The position numbers and the translations under genes are program-made. From Polytrichum commune (lineage: Eukaryota > Streptophyta > Polytrichopsida > Polytrichales > Polytrichaceae), in contig OX485807.1 of assembly GCA_950295325.1 (NCBI GenBank), positions 5,520,501 to 5,584,500 of the forward strand: a stretch of 64,000 nt of DNA. Direction: 5' to 3'. Below are positions 23,739-34,261 of this stretch, piece by piece (positions within the stretch are counted from its first letter, which is position 1; every line of letters begins with the position of its first letter). The notes under the pieces were generated by a model. The model was not told where the DNA came from, did not search any database, and worked only from the letters and a program-made list of their open reading frames with translations.

Positions 23739-24809
23739 ATGCAAGGTAGGACTCGCTCACAAAAACCAAGTTTGATAGTAGGACTAGAGAAATCTACTCG
23801 AAAGAGGCGGTCCTCTAAAATCAGTGATAGATTAGAACAAGATAATGTTAGAATAGAGAGTTGTTTGAACGTCGAACCTAGGACTAGGTCAATTCTAGAC
23901 ACCTTAGAACTTGGAGCTCAACTTGAAGAGGAGATCACTCCCTCCAAATTGAGTGGTGAAACTTCTTCGGAAAATTACACACTTAGAGAAGAATTCCCGG
24001 TAGAAGTTGATAGGGGATTGTTGAATAGTTCACCGGTCACCATGGCCGAGGAACGGGGGATGGATCCACCACCCATACCCCCAATTCCGCCCATACCTCC
24101 TATACCTCCAATAGACCCATTGGTTAGGCCAAGAGGCCTACCAATTGTGGTTCCACAAAATTTAGCGGCGATGGATATGCCATCTCATCTCCCTAAATTT
24201 TATGGGACCAAGGATGAGGACCCCTTTCGGCACATGGAACGGTATATCGAACGGTTGGCTAGCTTCCTCATAACCGACCCGGGTTATTGGTTAGTGTGGT
24301 TTCCTACCACTCTAGAGGGGGAAGCCTATGAATGGTATCGGGATCATGCCGAGGGACATTTTAGGGGATGGGAACAATTACAAAGGGAGTTTCTTAACGA
24401 ATTTAGGCCGGAAGTGGGTCAAAGTACCGCATTAAGGGCATTGTCGTCATTGAAGCAAGGAAGGGAGGAAGAAATTTCGGCTTACATTAGGAGGTTTGAT
24501 TTAGTGTGCACTAGATTTGTGGGTACCATGCTCAACGACGACACGCTAAAGCAATTTTTCATTCAAGGGTTTTTTAAGTCCGGAACTATTAGGGGTGTTC
24601 TAGAAAGGAATCCCTTGACCTTGGCGGATGCCAAGCGTGCGGCTAGAGATATTGAAAACTTGGATAAAGATCACGAAAGGCTATGGAGAAGGGAGGATGA
24701 ATTGATCCCACAATTCATCCCCATACGTCCTAGGGTGGTAGCGGTAGAACCCGCTAAGTATGAGAACCAAATTCCATATGCCATTGTGGACACCGGTCCC
24801 GACCTTTAG
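23739..24809 (+). CDS. gag: Retrotransposon Gag polyprotein (356 aa)
   Basis: An ATG-initiated frame ending in TAG. The N-terminal 110 residues are basic and polar; a proline-isoleucine repeat (PPIPPIPPIPPIPPI) lies around residues 111-126. The capsid-like domain of plant Ty3/gypsy Gag covers about 145-300, with FYGTKDEDPFRHMERYIE, a WFPTTLEGEAYEWY block and F..EFRPEVGQ..ALRALSSLKQ. No zinc knuckle occurs in this frame: the knuckles lie in the next open frame, which is in the -1 register. Gag forms the virus-like particle in the cytoplasm. Confidence 0.92.
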   Translation: MQGRTRSQKPSLIVGLEKSTRKRRSSKISDRLEQDNVRIESCLNVEPRTRSILDTLELGAQLEEEITPSKLSGETSSENYTLREEFPVEVDRGLLNSSPVTMAEERGMDPPPIPPIPPIPPIPPIDPLVRPRGLPIVVPQNLAAMDMPSHLPKFYGTKDEDPFRHMERYIERLASFLITDPGYWLVWFPTTLEGEAYEWYRDHAEGHFRGWEQLQREFLNEFRPEVGQSTALRALSSLKQGREEEISAYIRRFDLVCTRFVGTMLNDDTLKQFFIQGFFKSGTIRGVLERNPLTLADAKRAARDIENLDKDHERLWRREDELIPQFIPIRPRVVAVEPAKYENQIPYAIVDTGPDL

Positions 24810-27800
24810 CGGTTAGGGAATCGGCACCTCTTTTGGCACTACCGGCCCCTAGAACGGATCCACACTTGGAGGAGGTTGAGAGAAGACTAGGTGCTAGCCA
24901 ACTAGGATTCCAAGAGGCTATGATAAAACAAATGCAAAGCCTCACGGATCAAATGTCATTAATGATCCGGAGTCAACAACCGGGGCCTCCACCCCCGGTT
25001 GAGTCGGGTAGGCATTCTTCCGGATTATGGTGTGTCCAATGTGGCCAACCGGGCCACACGCGTCAATTTTGTACAAGTGGACAAAACCGTGACCAAAGAG
25101 AAAACGGTAACCCACCTCAACAAAATCAACGAGGTCAAGCGCCACCTCACTATGGAAATGGAAGCAATAGAGGACCACAACCTAGAGGGCAAGGTGGCCA
25201 AAATTTAGAGAAGAAGGAATTTCATCCCTTTTGTGGAAGGTGGCACGCTCAAGGACAATGTTGGTCCGAAGGTCAAGAGTTTAATTGTAGCAATTGTGGA
25301 GGAAGTCATCCCTCGGATACGTGTCGCCAACCGGACAAAATAATTAATGTCCCTTACCCGGTGGCTAATCCACAACAACAAGCAAGGGATAATATGCGAG
25401 GTGCTAGGCCACAAGGAGTACCGGCCAATGAACTTAGGCCACCTAACTTATACTATGACCATAGTAATGCTAGGCAAACTTTTCATCCACCGGCGGGCTT
25501 GCAAACTACAACCGGTTACATTCCAATACAAAATAGACAAGGAGTTCCACCTAATGGTAGTAACGGGAGACAAGCGCCTCCAACGGATCCGGGACCATCT
25601 AACTCCCAAGATGTTAGGTTCATGGATGGAGTGTTGGAGGCCACATGTGATGACATGCTTCCTCTCCCAACGAGAATTGGAGAGGAGCAAAGTCAATGGC
25701 CTCCTCACACCAATGCTATTACATATGAGTTAGTGAAGGGTAAGGGTGTGGTTGAAGAAGCACCTGCACTAGCGGTAACTACTAGGGCTAGGAGAGGGGA
25801 TGCCCCGTTGGAGGTAGGAATAGGAGAGCAAGGAAATTATTCTTCGGATGAAGAGATTAATCTCTCCGAGTTGGATAGGGTAGCTAGAAGAGCTACTAAG
25901 GATGTGGAGAGGGAAAATATAATTTTACAAGATAGGGAGAGGACTAATGCGGTACATGACTTGGATAATAGCGATGTGGGTGAATGGGAAGGACCGGGGG
26001 TTCCCGTAGACGAATTCGACGTAGTGGGTAATTCTAAGGTGGAAAGATCTACCGGGTACGACTTGTGGGCGGACCTTAGTACACTCAAGGCGGATATTAC
26101 TTTCGGCCAACTATTGGAAATTTCACCCACGGCAAGGAAAACATTAAAGGAGGGAATGCCGGTACACAAGAGGATGAGGAAGGTGAAAGCTAAAATAGCC
26201 GCTAGGATCCAATCACAAGGTGGAAGAGACGTGAAAGCTATAGAAATAGAAGTTGTTATAGTAGATAAGGTGGTTCCTAATGTGCTAGTCGACGGAGGGA
26301 GTAGTCTAAATATACTACCGGAGGATACTATGAAAAAATTGGGACTTGGACTCACGGGGCCTTCACCTTTGGTCATAAATATGGCAAATCAAAGTTCGAC
26401 TACGCCTTTGGGGATGATCAAGGATTGTAGAATGACTACGGGAGGTGAGGAGTACTTGGTCACCTTCCATGTCATTAAAATGCACTCCAACAAGGACACC
26501 TTCCCCATTTTGCTAGGTAGGCCTTGGTTGCGGATGGCGAATGCTATGGTCAATTGGGGTGGACCTAAACCATCCATCACTTATGGTCCGGAGGGTAATA
26601 GGGTCATAGTGTCCATTGGTTCATTAGAAGGATGGATGAAGAAGGAGATGTATTTGCCATTGGAGAAGGAAATTGATGACTTAAACGAGAATGAGATTGG
26701 CAAGGCATTGGTGGGAGTCGTCCATCCCGAAGGTCAAAGGGTTGTTATAGATTCGGGCTCGGGAAGTCTAGGTCCTAATTTTTACAATTATGGGGATAAT
26801 GGGGATTATGCCCAATGGCTAAGGGAGTACCCCGAGTCCGAGGTTGATGTAATGGTTACATTTCACCAAATAGGCTTAGGGAGTGAATTTCCTAGTGTTA
26901 GTTTAGGAGAGGGCTCATTGTTGGAGCCATGTGAGGTGCTCACCGAGGAAGAGTGGATTAGCGGTGGGTTAACACCTTGGGTAGATGACGTGGAAGAGGG
27001 TGAGGTTAGTTTAATTCATGTAGATGGGACTCAAGAGGAGGATGTGATTATTGAGTCATCGAAATTGGAGGAGCCTTTACATTTCAAGACCACGTCTACG
27101 GAGATAGTTGTAGGTCAAGATGTGAAAGATTACCCCAATGTGCCTTCCGATTGGTATCGGAACAAAGAGGAACAAGCACATGTGTCGGAAGCGGATTGGC
27201 GGTACGTGGATGTGAAATTAAAGAATGGAAAAACCCGACAAATGAAGATGGGCTCCAAATTGGGGGAGAAAGAGGTTAGGGAGTATAGCAATTTGGTGGA
27301 TGAGTTTAGTGATACTTTTGCATGGTCCTACGATGAGCTTAAGGGAATTCCTAGGGAAATGGTAGAGCACCGGATTCCTTTAATTCCGGGGGCGAGGCCA
27401 ATTAGACAAAAGGAGAGGAGGATGAATCCTCAATTGCAATTGTTGGTGAAAGCGGAATTGGAAAGGTTATTGAAGGCCGGGTTTATCAAGCCGGTGGAAA
27501 TCACGGATTGGGTTTCTCCTATGGTCTTAGTAAAGAAAAAAAATGGGAAATTAAGGGTTTGTGTCGACTATAGGAAATTGAATTCGTGCACACAAAAGGA
27601 TCACTTCCCCTTACCTTTTATCACCTTGTTGCTTGAGGAGGTTGGAGGTCATTCGCGATATACCTTTATGGATGGGTATGCGGGTTATAATCAAATTTCC
27701 ATAGCCCTCCAAGATATCCATAAAACGGCTTTTACTACACCTTGGGGTACTTTTGTGTGGGTAGTGATGCCATTTGGGTTATGTAATGCCCCGGCTACTT

Positions 27801-29977
27801 TCCAACGATTAGTAATGTATATCTTCACCGACTTGTTGTTCAAATCCATGACCGTCTTTGTGGACGATTTTAGCACACAAAGTAATGTGGATGATCACCT
27901 ACATTGTGTTAGGGAGGCATTGGTTAGGTGTAGGAAGATGAGGTTAGCATTGAACCCGGATAAGACATTTTTGGGAGTGAATAAGGGAGTGTTGTTGGGT
28001 TATGTTGTTAGTGAGAAAGGTAGAGAACCCGATCCGGATAAGATTGCGGCCATAAGCGACTTGGCAACTCCAACCAATTCCAAGGGGATCTCTAAGTTGT
28101 TAGGACATGTGGGATGGTACCGGGAACTTATTCCTAATTTTTCAAAGATAGCGGTGCCCATTACCCATTTGCTCAAAAAGGATGTCAAATTCGAGTGGAC
28201 GGATGCTTGTCAAAAAGCCTTTGAGGAATTGCGGGATAGGTTGAGCACCTATCCGGTGTTGATACCACCCAATTGGGGTAAACCTTTTCACGTCTATTGT
28301 GATGCTAGTAATGTGGCAATAGGGAGTGCGCTTTGTCAAGCAACGGGAGAAAAAGAGAAGGATCAACCTATAGCTTATGCGAGTAAGCAATTGACCCCCG
28401 CCGAAAGAAACTACTCTACAACGGAGAGGGAGTGCCTAGCCATGGTGTTTTCCGTTAAAAAGTTTAGGCATTACCTCATGTGCAACCCGGTTGTATTTTT
28501 TGTTGACCACATGGCTATCAAGTATCTAATTAACAAGGCGGAGTTAAGTGGTAGGTTAGCTAGGTGGGTTTTGTTATTAGAAGAATTCGACTACACGGTG
28601 GAATATAAACCGGGTCGTATGCATTTACAAGCGGACCACTTGTCTAGGTTGTCGGAGGAGATAGGAAAAAATCCGGTAAATGATATGTTAGTAGATGATA
28701 GCCTCTTTGTGGTCACTTCTACACCGGAGTGGTATGCGGGCATAGTGGAATTTCTAACAACCCACAAGTTGCCCAAAGAGTGGACAAAAGAAGAGAGAAT
28801 GAAGGTGAGGGTAAATAGTAGGCAATTTGTTGTAGTGGGCCATAGGTTGTTTAGAAGGGGGTCCGATGGTATTTTACGACGATGCGTGTCAAAAACGGAG
28901 GTTGAAGCGATTTTAATCGCTTGCCATGATAGCGCTTGCGGCGGTCACTTCTCGGGTCAACTCACCGGGCAAAAAATACTTAGAGCGGGCTACTTTTGGC
29001 CTACACTATTTAAGGACGCCCATGACTATGTAAGGAAATGCGACGCTTGCCAACGGTATGCCCGAGACGACCTTAGAATGGAGATGCCTTTACATGTATC
29101 ATTACCCTTAATTCCTTTCGAAAAATGGGGCATCGACTATGTGGGTGAGGTCCATCCCCAATCTTCAAAAGGAATGAAATATATTGTGGTGGCAACCGAG
29201 TACCTCACCAAGTGGGCGGAAGCCAAAGCGGTGAAGACCGACACGGCGGAACACGCGGCAACATTTATGTACGAAAACATAATTTCGCGGTTCGGGGTGC
29301 CGAAGATCCTAGTAAGCGATAGGGGTACTCACTTTTTGAATGACTTGATTCGAGAGATGACAGAGAAATTTAAAATTGATCACCGGAAGACTACTCCCTA
29401 CCACCCACAAACCAATGGACAAACGGAAAGGGTTAACGGAATTTTGGTGAGTATACTACGCAAGACGGTTATAGACTCGAAGCGGGATTGGGATACGAAA
29501 CTAACGGCGGCACTTTGGGCATACCGTACAACCTATAAGGTAACTACGCGTGCTACACCATTTTCCTTAGTCTATGGTCTTGAAGCGACACTACCAATCG
29601 AATATGAAGTCGAGTCACTTAGGGTGGCCGTGAGTACGAGACTTACCGAAAGTCAATCCTTACGAAATCGACTAACCGATTTGGAAGCACTTGACGAAGG
29701 GAGGAGAATGGCGGCTCAACATATTGAGGCAATCCAAAGAAGGAGAAAGATTACTTTCGACAAACGACATAAGAGAAGGGCCCTAACACCGGGAATGATG
29801 GTCATGATTCAAGACGCACGAAAGCTTGAATTTCCGGCGAAATTCAATGCGGTATGGTTAGGACCTTACCTTGTCTATGAGGTCTTTCCTAATAATTCAA
29901 TTCAATTGGAAACGTTGAATGGTGAGCTCTTTCCTACCCGTACATCGGGAAGTAGATGTAAGGAGTACCGAGCTTGA
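24764..29977 (+). CDS. pol: Retrotransposon Gag C-terminus/Pol polyprotein (protease, RT, RNase H, integrase)
   Basis: Open in the -1 frame relative to gag from 24,764 (after a TGA) to the stop at 29,977, overlapping gag by 46 bases; it has no obvious ATG start. Counting residues from 24,833, zinc knuckles lie at 67-80 (CX2CX4HX4C) and 152-164 (CX2CX3HX4C). The protease motif VLVDGGSS is near 485. The RT has VCVDYRKLN and the catalytic FVDDF near 1007. RNase H follows, with YCDAS and ADHLSRL. The integrase has an HHCC zinc finger (GGHF..CDACQ) and a DDE triad with GIDY near 1433, SDRG near 1495 and ERVN near 1531. A C-terminal LGPY motif ends the integrase. No internal stops, so it appears intact apart from the gag-pol frame change. 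Confidence 0.93.
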   Translation, partial: EPNSICHCGHRSRPLAVRESAPLLALPAPRTDPHLEEVERRLGASQLGFQEAMIKQMQSLTDQMSLMIRSQQPGPPPPVESGRHSSGLWCVQCGQPGHTRQFCTSGQNRDQRENGNPPQQNQRGQAPPHYGNGSNRGPQPRGQGGQNLEKKEFHPFCGRWHAQGQCWSEGQEFNCSNCGGSHPSDTCRQPDKIINVPYPVANPQQQARDNMRGARPQGVPANELRPPNLYYDHSNARQTFHPPAGLQTTTGYIPIQNRQGVPPNGSNGRQAPPTDPGPSNSQDVRFMDGVLEATCDDMLPLPTRIGEEQSQWPPHTNAITYELVKGKGVVEEAPALAVTTRARRGDAPLEVGIGEQGNYSSDEEINLSELDRVARRATKDVERENIILQDRERTNAVHDLDNSDVGEWEGPGVPVDEFDVVGNSKVERSTGYDLWADLSTLKADITFGQLLEISPTARKTLKEGMPVHKRMRKVKAKIAARIQSQGGRDVKAIEIEVVIVDKVVPNVLVDGGSSLNILPEDTMKKLGLGLTGPSPLVINMANQSSTTPLGMIKDCRMTTGGEEYLVTFHVIKMHSNKDTFPILLGRPWLRMANAMVNWGGPKPSITYGPEGNRVIVSIGSLEGWMKKEMYLPLEKEIDDLNENEIGKALVGVVHPEGQRVVIDSGSGSLGPNFYNYGDNGDYAQWLREYPESEVDVMVTFHQIGLGSEFPSVSLGEGSLLEPCEVLTEEEWISGGLTPWVDDVEEGEVSLIHVDGTQEEDVIIESSKLEEPLHFKTTSTEIVVGQDVKDYPNVPSDWYRNKEEQAHVSEADWRYVDVKLKNGKTRQMKMGSKLGEKEVREYSNLVDEFSDTFAWSYDELKGIPREMVEHRIPLIPGARPIRQKERRMNPQLQLLVKAELERLLKAGFIKPVEITDWVSPMVLVKKKNGKLRVCVDYRKLNSCTQKDHFPLPFITLLLEEVGGHSRYTFMDGYAGYNQISIALQDIHKTAFTTPWGTFVWVVMPFGLCNAPATFQRLVMYIFTDLLFKSMTVFVDDFSTQSNVDDHLHCVREALVRCRKMRLALNPDKTFLGVNKGVLLGYVVSEKGREPDPDKIAAISDLATPTNSKGISKLLGHVGWYRELIPNFSKIAVPITHLLKKDVKFEWTDACQKAFEELRDRLSTYPVLIPPNWGKPFHVYCDASNVAIGSALCQATGEKEKDQPIAYASKQLTPAERNYSTTERECLAMVFSVKKFRHYLMCNPVVFFVDHMAIKYLINKAELSGRLARWVLLLEEFDYTVEYKPGRMHLQADHLSRLSEEIGKNPVNDMLVDDSLFVVTSTPEWYAGIVEFLTTHKLPKEWTKEERMKVRVNSRQFVVVGHRLFRRGSDGILRRCVSKTEVEAILIACHDSACGGHFSGQLTGQKILRAGYFWPTLFKDAHDYVRKCDACQRYARDDLRMEMPLHVSLPLIPFEKWGIDYVGEVHPQSSKGMKYIVVATEYLTKWAEAKAVKTDTAEHAATFMYENIISRFGVPKILVSDRGTHFLNDLIREMTEKFKIDHRKTTPYHPQTNGQTERVNGILVSILRKTVIDSKRDWDTKLTAALWAYRTTYKVTTRATPFSLVYGLEATLPIEYEVESLRVAVSTRLTESQSLRNRLTDLEALDEGRRMAAQHIEAIQRRRKITFDKRHKRRALTPGMMVMIQDARKLEFPAKFNAVWLGPYLVYEVFPNNSIQLETLNGELFPTRTSGSRCKEYRA

Positions 29978-30038
29978 CTAGGCAACTTACCCTTGGAGCA
30001 AGAGATGTTTGGATTCATCCCCCGATGGTCGCCAATTA
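29978..30038 (+). other. Short pol-LTR junction lacking a clear polypurine tract
   Basis: Only 61 bases separate the pol stop codon from the 3' LTR, leaving no room for an env-like gene. The bases directly before the LTR are CCCCCGATGGTCGCCAATTA, which are not purine-rich as plus-strand priming normally requires. The nearest purine stretch is GGAGCAAGAGATG at about 29,996-30,008. Confidence 0.7.
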
Positions 30039-31977
30039 TGTGAGCCCAAAAGGGTGCCCACATTTAGTGTTAGACCCTTGAAACGTTAGTTGATGCACTT
30101 TGAAGTAGCATGTTACTTCACAAAAATATAAAAAGAGTGAAATGTTAGTCTTAGAAGTACCATGTTGTAAGAGGCTAGGATGTGAGTTGTTATTGTGTTT
30201 TTACCTTCGGAAGGATTTGAGTGAATGAGGATAGGTAAGGAGAACTTGGATTGAGTAGTTAGTGAGTAGGCTAGTACAAATGGATGGAGACAACCAAAGT
30301 GACTCAAGAGGCAAGTGCATTCGAATTGGGATGAATGGAGGATCACATGGAGCGCACAAGTGGACCACCTCATCATGGCCACTTAATGGGGAAGGCCCAA
30401 GGAAGAATGCAAGGTGGAGGATAAGCAAATTCTCAAAGCACCAATCAAATCACGAGTTAAGCATCGTGGTTTGAATTAAGTGGTGAGCGATGATTTGGGA
30501 AAGTAAGGGGAGAAAGTTATGGCGGCGGAAAGCGAAGGAGGCTAAGTTTGGGTTGAAGCATCCAAAGTTTGGTAAAGTGTGGTAGGTAGAAAGCCAAGGC
30601 TAGTTAAATGTTCGAATTAGGATCCTTGTTGATCATTTGAGGGAGGAAGGCTTAGAAGATAGGATTGGCGCCTACTAAGTAGGAGGAAATCTCAAGGGCT
30701 TATCGTGAGCCTTGAGGGTGCTCACCCCATCAAGCTTACTATATAATCCCTCATTCTTCCCTCACTCATCCTCTCTTTCCTTTGTGCTCCAAGGCACCCC
30801 ACGAGTTATAAGTGTGGGTGTGGGAAGCCATATTGGAGCACATGTGTGTGCTTAGTTTTTAGTTTGAGAGCCAAGGCTTGTTAGCCTTGAAGAGGGCTTG
30901 ACCTCTTGGTAGAATTAGTGTTGACGTGAAGGATTTTAAAGTTAATTCATGATTCCAATTTGTGGTACTTTAAGTTCATGTTTTGAATACACGTGGTTGC
31001 AAGTTCCATGTTTAAGAGTTGAGCACTTGATGTTGTGATGAGTGCAAAAATATACTTGTGTGGATTAGTTAGTCTTAGTGAAGTTAGGAAATTCTCTCTC
31101 CCCCTCTCCTCTCTAGGATTTTAGGATTTTAGGATTAGAGAAGAATTGTGTGATTAGAAAGGGGTTGTTAGTAGAATTAGGGAAATTAGGTAGGAAGATT
31201 AGTTAAGGGCTTGAATAATTAGTGAGGTAGTTGGGGATTACAACTACAAAGTTGTGGGTTTATGAAGGAGCTGGGTTTATGAAGGAACTGGGTTTGTTTA
31301 GTTAGAAAGTAAAGAGCTGGGTTTATGAAGGACCTGGGTTTGTTTAGTTAGAAGCTAAGGAGCTGGGTTCATGAAGGAGCTGGGTTTATGAAGGACCTGG
31401 GTTTGTTTAGTTAGAAGCTAAGAAGCTGGGTTCATGAAGGAGCTGGGTTTATGAAGGAGCTGGGTTTGTTTAGTTAGAAAGTAAAGAGCTGGGTTTATGA
31501 AGGACCTGGGTTTGTTTAGTTAGAAGCTAAGGAGCTGGGTTCATGAAGGAGCTGGGTTTATGAAGGAGCTAGGTTTATGTAATTAGAAAGTAAAGAGATG
31601 GGTTCATGAAGGAGCTTAGTAGATAGCCTACCTAATTAGCTCATAGACAAGTAGTTAGTTACATTATGCTAGTTAGTGTTATGTGTGGCTTTCACAAGTA
31701 AATGTATTTGAGATTGACTATAGAGAATAGTGTTTTTTTTAACACTTGCATCCTCTCTTTAAAAATAAACCACGTGCACAACTTAATGGAGAATGTGGAG
31801 CACTCTCGCGATGGCAAGACAAAGGAAGCAAAGACCAAAGTTAAATCCAAGACCACTTGAAGGGTGAACCTTGCACTATGGACTCATCCAAGTCCAAATC
31901 CAATACCGCGGAGGAATGTGAGCCCAAACCCACTACTCGGACTACGGACGCTTAAGGGTGGGGGGTTTGGCCTCACA
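30039..31977 (+). repeat. 3' LTR (1,939 bp)
   Basis: Starts TGTGAGCCC and ends CTCACA, followed by the GCATA duplication. Every position I compared matches the 5' LTR at an offset of 9,149 bp, including the eight-T run before AACACTTGC and the full minisatellite. Confidence 0.95.
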
Positions 31978-31982
31978 GCATA

Positions 31983-32475
31983 ACCAGTGAACAACTCCCA
32001 CCAATATGGGTGATTTTTTTTTGTTTACTTTTAACCAACAAGTGGGTGAAGTTTCACTATGTTACATCCAGTCACTGGTTTAAAACAACAACAAAAAAAC
32101 CATCCATATTGATGGGAGTTGCGTCCACTGGCTATGCCCACCTGTACGTATGGGGAGGGCATTAATAAACTTATACATGCAAACTCAATCAACCACTTTA
32201 TGAATCAAACTGTGACCGTTGTCGGTGTCGAGCTCGGGCAATGCATCCATGATGCATCAATTAATGGGAAAGACAACTCGATCGGCGATCGCCATCAATA
32301 GGAGAAAACTTCGGTCTTATTAGGTCCATCACATCAACATGAATTACATGTTGCTTTGCAAACCAACCTCAAACCTCGATCTGTTGATCGATTATGGTAT
32401 TTTCTGTGTTAAATTGGCTGTGTTTTGATATAAGTTATGCTTTCGGGTCGTGCACACCAATGTGGGTCGTGCTAA
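31983..32475. other. Intergenic sequence with an inverted repeat around the LTR insertion site
   Basis: The phrase CATAACCAGTGAACAACTCC..CAATATGG (about 31,979-32,010) has an inverted counterpart at about 32,102-32,140 (CCATATTGATGGGAGTTGCG..CACTGGCTATGC). The gypsy element therefore landed at the edge of a small foldback sequence of about 160 bp. No gene recognised. Confidence 0.45.
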
Positions 32476-32980
32476 GGGCCACTTCACACACGAGACTGAG
32501 AGCCCGTGACCGTTACACTTCAAGCAAGCACTCTCATAGGTAGAAAAGGCAGAGCCGGTCCAAGTTCGCTTCGCACTATGTTTGAGGGACCAACGGGACC
32601 AACGGAGTAAGTGGATGCAAGATGGATGTAAAGTCCACATGGATTCCTACATGGCATCGAATGGATCATGTTTCATGGTCACTTGAACTATTTTTAAAAA
32701 CCACCTCGTGGAGGTAGGTCTAACCAGGAGACCATGGCACTCCGAACGTTCACAAATTGTTGTTTTGTTCTATTTTATCATATGTGAAGACCTGCATGAA
32801 TAGGAATTCATTAAATTAGCGTTTGGTTGAGGGCCCAGACACATATGACTTCACACTACACTCGAGGGTCCATGATCACACTACATGATTTTGGAGGTGT
32901 CTTGGGACGGCCTTTGGACACTTTCTTTTGGGCTCTCACAATTTCATCGTCACAGCTCTTGGCTCGTGTGTGAAGTGGCC
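32476..32980. mobile_element. PIF/Harbinger-like MITE, 505 bp, inverted relative to 12,372-12,870
   Basis: Ends GGGCCACTTCACACACGAG and CTCGTGTGTGAAGTGGCC. The interior matches the 12.4-kb copy in reverse complement throughout (for example CACTCTCAT..AGGCAGAGCCGGTCCAAGTT and GGAGGTGTCTTGGGA). TAA precedes the left end; the right flank no longer matches. Confidence 0.75.
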
Positions 32981-33770
32981 ATGAGTAATGTTCATTTTGT
33001 CACAATAATTTGGCAGCTCATTATTTTCCAAATCTAGCACAATGCTAGCTTCCGGGATTTTATATTCGGTGATCCTCACCGACATACCAATCAAATATCG
33101 TAAACCCATCTAAGGTAGATAGGTCTTCAGTGGCTATTTTTCTTAATCAGACCCCTATGTTTGATTGGTATGTGGTTCCATGAGGATCAAAAAGCAAACA
33201 TCATAAAGACACATGTTTAGAAGAGATTGGACTAAATCTGCAAATATTCACAACTACTCTACACTCAATAGTGAACACAACCGGGAGAACCTATATATTC
33301 AGCTAAGAAATTAGCAAACATACACTTCAGATAATCACAATCAACTTAGGGAAGGTCAAATTTTCATCATAGATTTGCTAATGCAACGCAAAAAAATAAG
33401 ATTCCCATGTAAATCTTATTAGTAGAAGTTGAAGAACATGGAAAAGGGACCACATAACACCCACATACGTTACCTTAACCCTTGCCATATGCAACAATTC
33501 CCTCGTGATCGAGTCTCTCCCACCAAGAAGCTCTTACCAAATCGTGTGCTGGCTTTTGACCTGACATGCAACAAGGGACCAAGTGGGCATTCATTAAAGT
33601 TGGCGTGGGCGGGGGCGGGGGCGGGCCTCCTCTTCATGCGCATTTAATTTGTTATTCTATGCCACGGTTAGTACCCAAGATATTAAGTAGGTGTTGAGGC
33701 CGCGTGATGGACCGCCACCGAAGATTGAGGAGTAATAAGCTTGTGAAGTGGTGAAGAAGTCAACATTATC
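32981..33770. repeat. Intergenic with dispersed repeat R4, copy 1 (about 33,285-33,500)
   Basis: R4 blocks: GATAATCACAATCAACTTAGGGA, CATAGATTTGCTAATGCAAC, TAGAAGTTGAAGAACATG and ACACCCACATACGTTACCTTA. Matching ordered blocks lie at 42,235-42,365, 45,850-46,060 (minus strand) and 60,370-60,600. A GGGGGC-rich stretch (33,606-33,625) lies just beyond. Confidence 0.5.
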
Positions 33771-34261
33771 TCATACCCCCCCCCCCCCCCCCCCCCACAT
33801 GTCATCGATGCTCGAATGTGTGTAAGCAAACTTAACTTTAACTCATGTAATCCTTGCCATGCGATTTCCGAGGAGATGGCACCTTGACTCTCCACTCCAT
33901 ATGATCATTTTCGGAGCTCACATGAATATCTTATGATTGTCGAAGTGGAGGTATTCTTTCGTCGAGAAGAAGTCTATGGGCGATGAAAGTAGCTTCTGGC
34001 TTCTGGTGACGCCACATTGCCTGTGCTTTCTCGACTGTCGGATTTGACCGATGTAACCCTCCTCCCCTGATCTCCTCCGATCCTGCCACCACTCATGCAC
34101 TGCTTGATCGTATAAGTGATGTCAATTATGTTGATTATTGAATCTAAAACGGTTAACTAAATGTTGAGCAAGTATTCCAATCTTTTTAAAACACTTCTTT
34201 TTTGGTGTGTTTTAGATCTAGGTTTGATTACATACCATTCAAATATAGGTGTTAGTTCGAA
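33771..34261. other. Intergenic sequence with a poly-C tract
   Basis: About 21 C residues at 33,776-33,796. A 60-codon minus-strand frame (33,918-34,100) has no domain. Confidence 0.4.

Larger units (their letters stand above)
20890..31977 (+). mobile_element. Complete Ty3/gypsy LTR retrotransposon, 11,088 bp
   Basis: Two direct LTRs of 1,939 bp begin TGTGAG and end CTCACA, and the element is bounded by a perfect 5-bp duplication GCATA (20,885-20,889 and 31,978-31,982). The order is LTR, putative primer-binding site, leader, gag, then pol with protease, RT, RNase H and integrase, then LTR. The integrase after RNase H defines Ty3/gypsy. No chromodomain follows the integrase and no second RNase H is visible, which suggests a non-chromovirus lineage related to Athila. 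The LTRs align without indels at a constant offset of 9,149 bp and I saw no differences, so insertion was recent. Confidence 0.97.
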
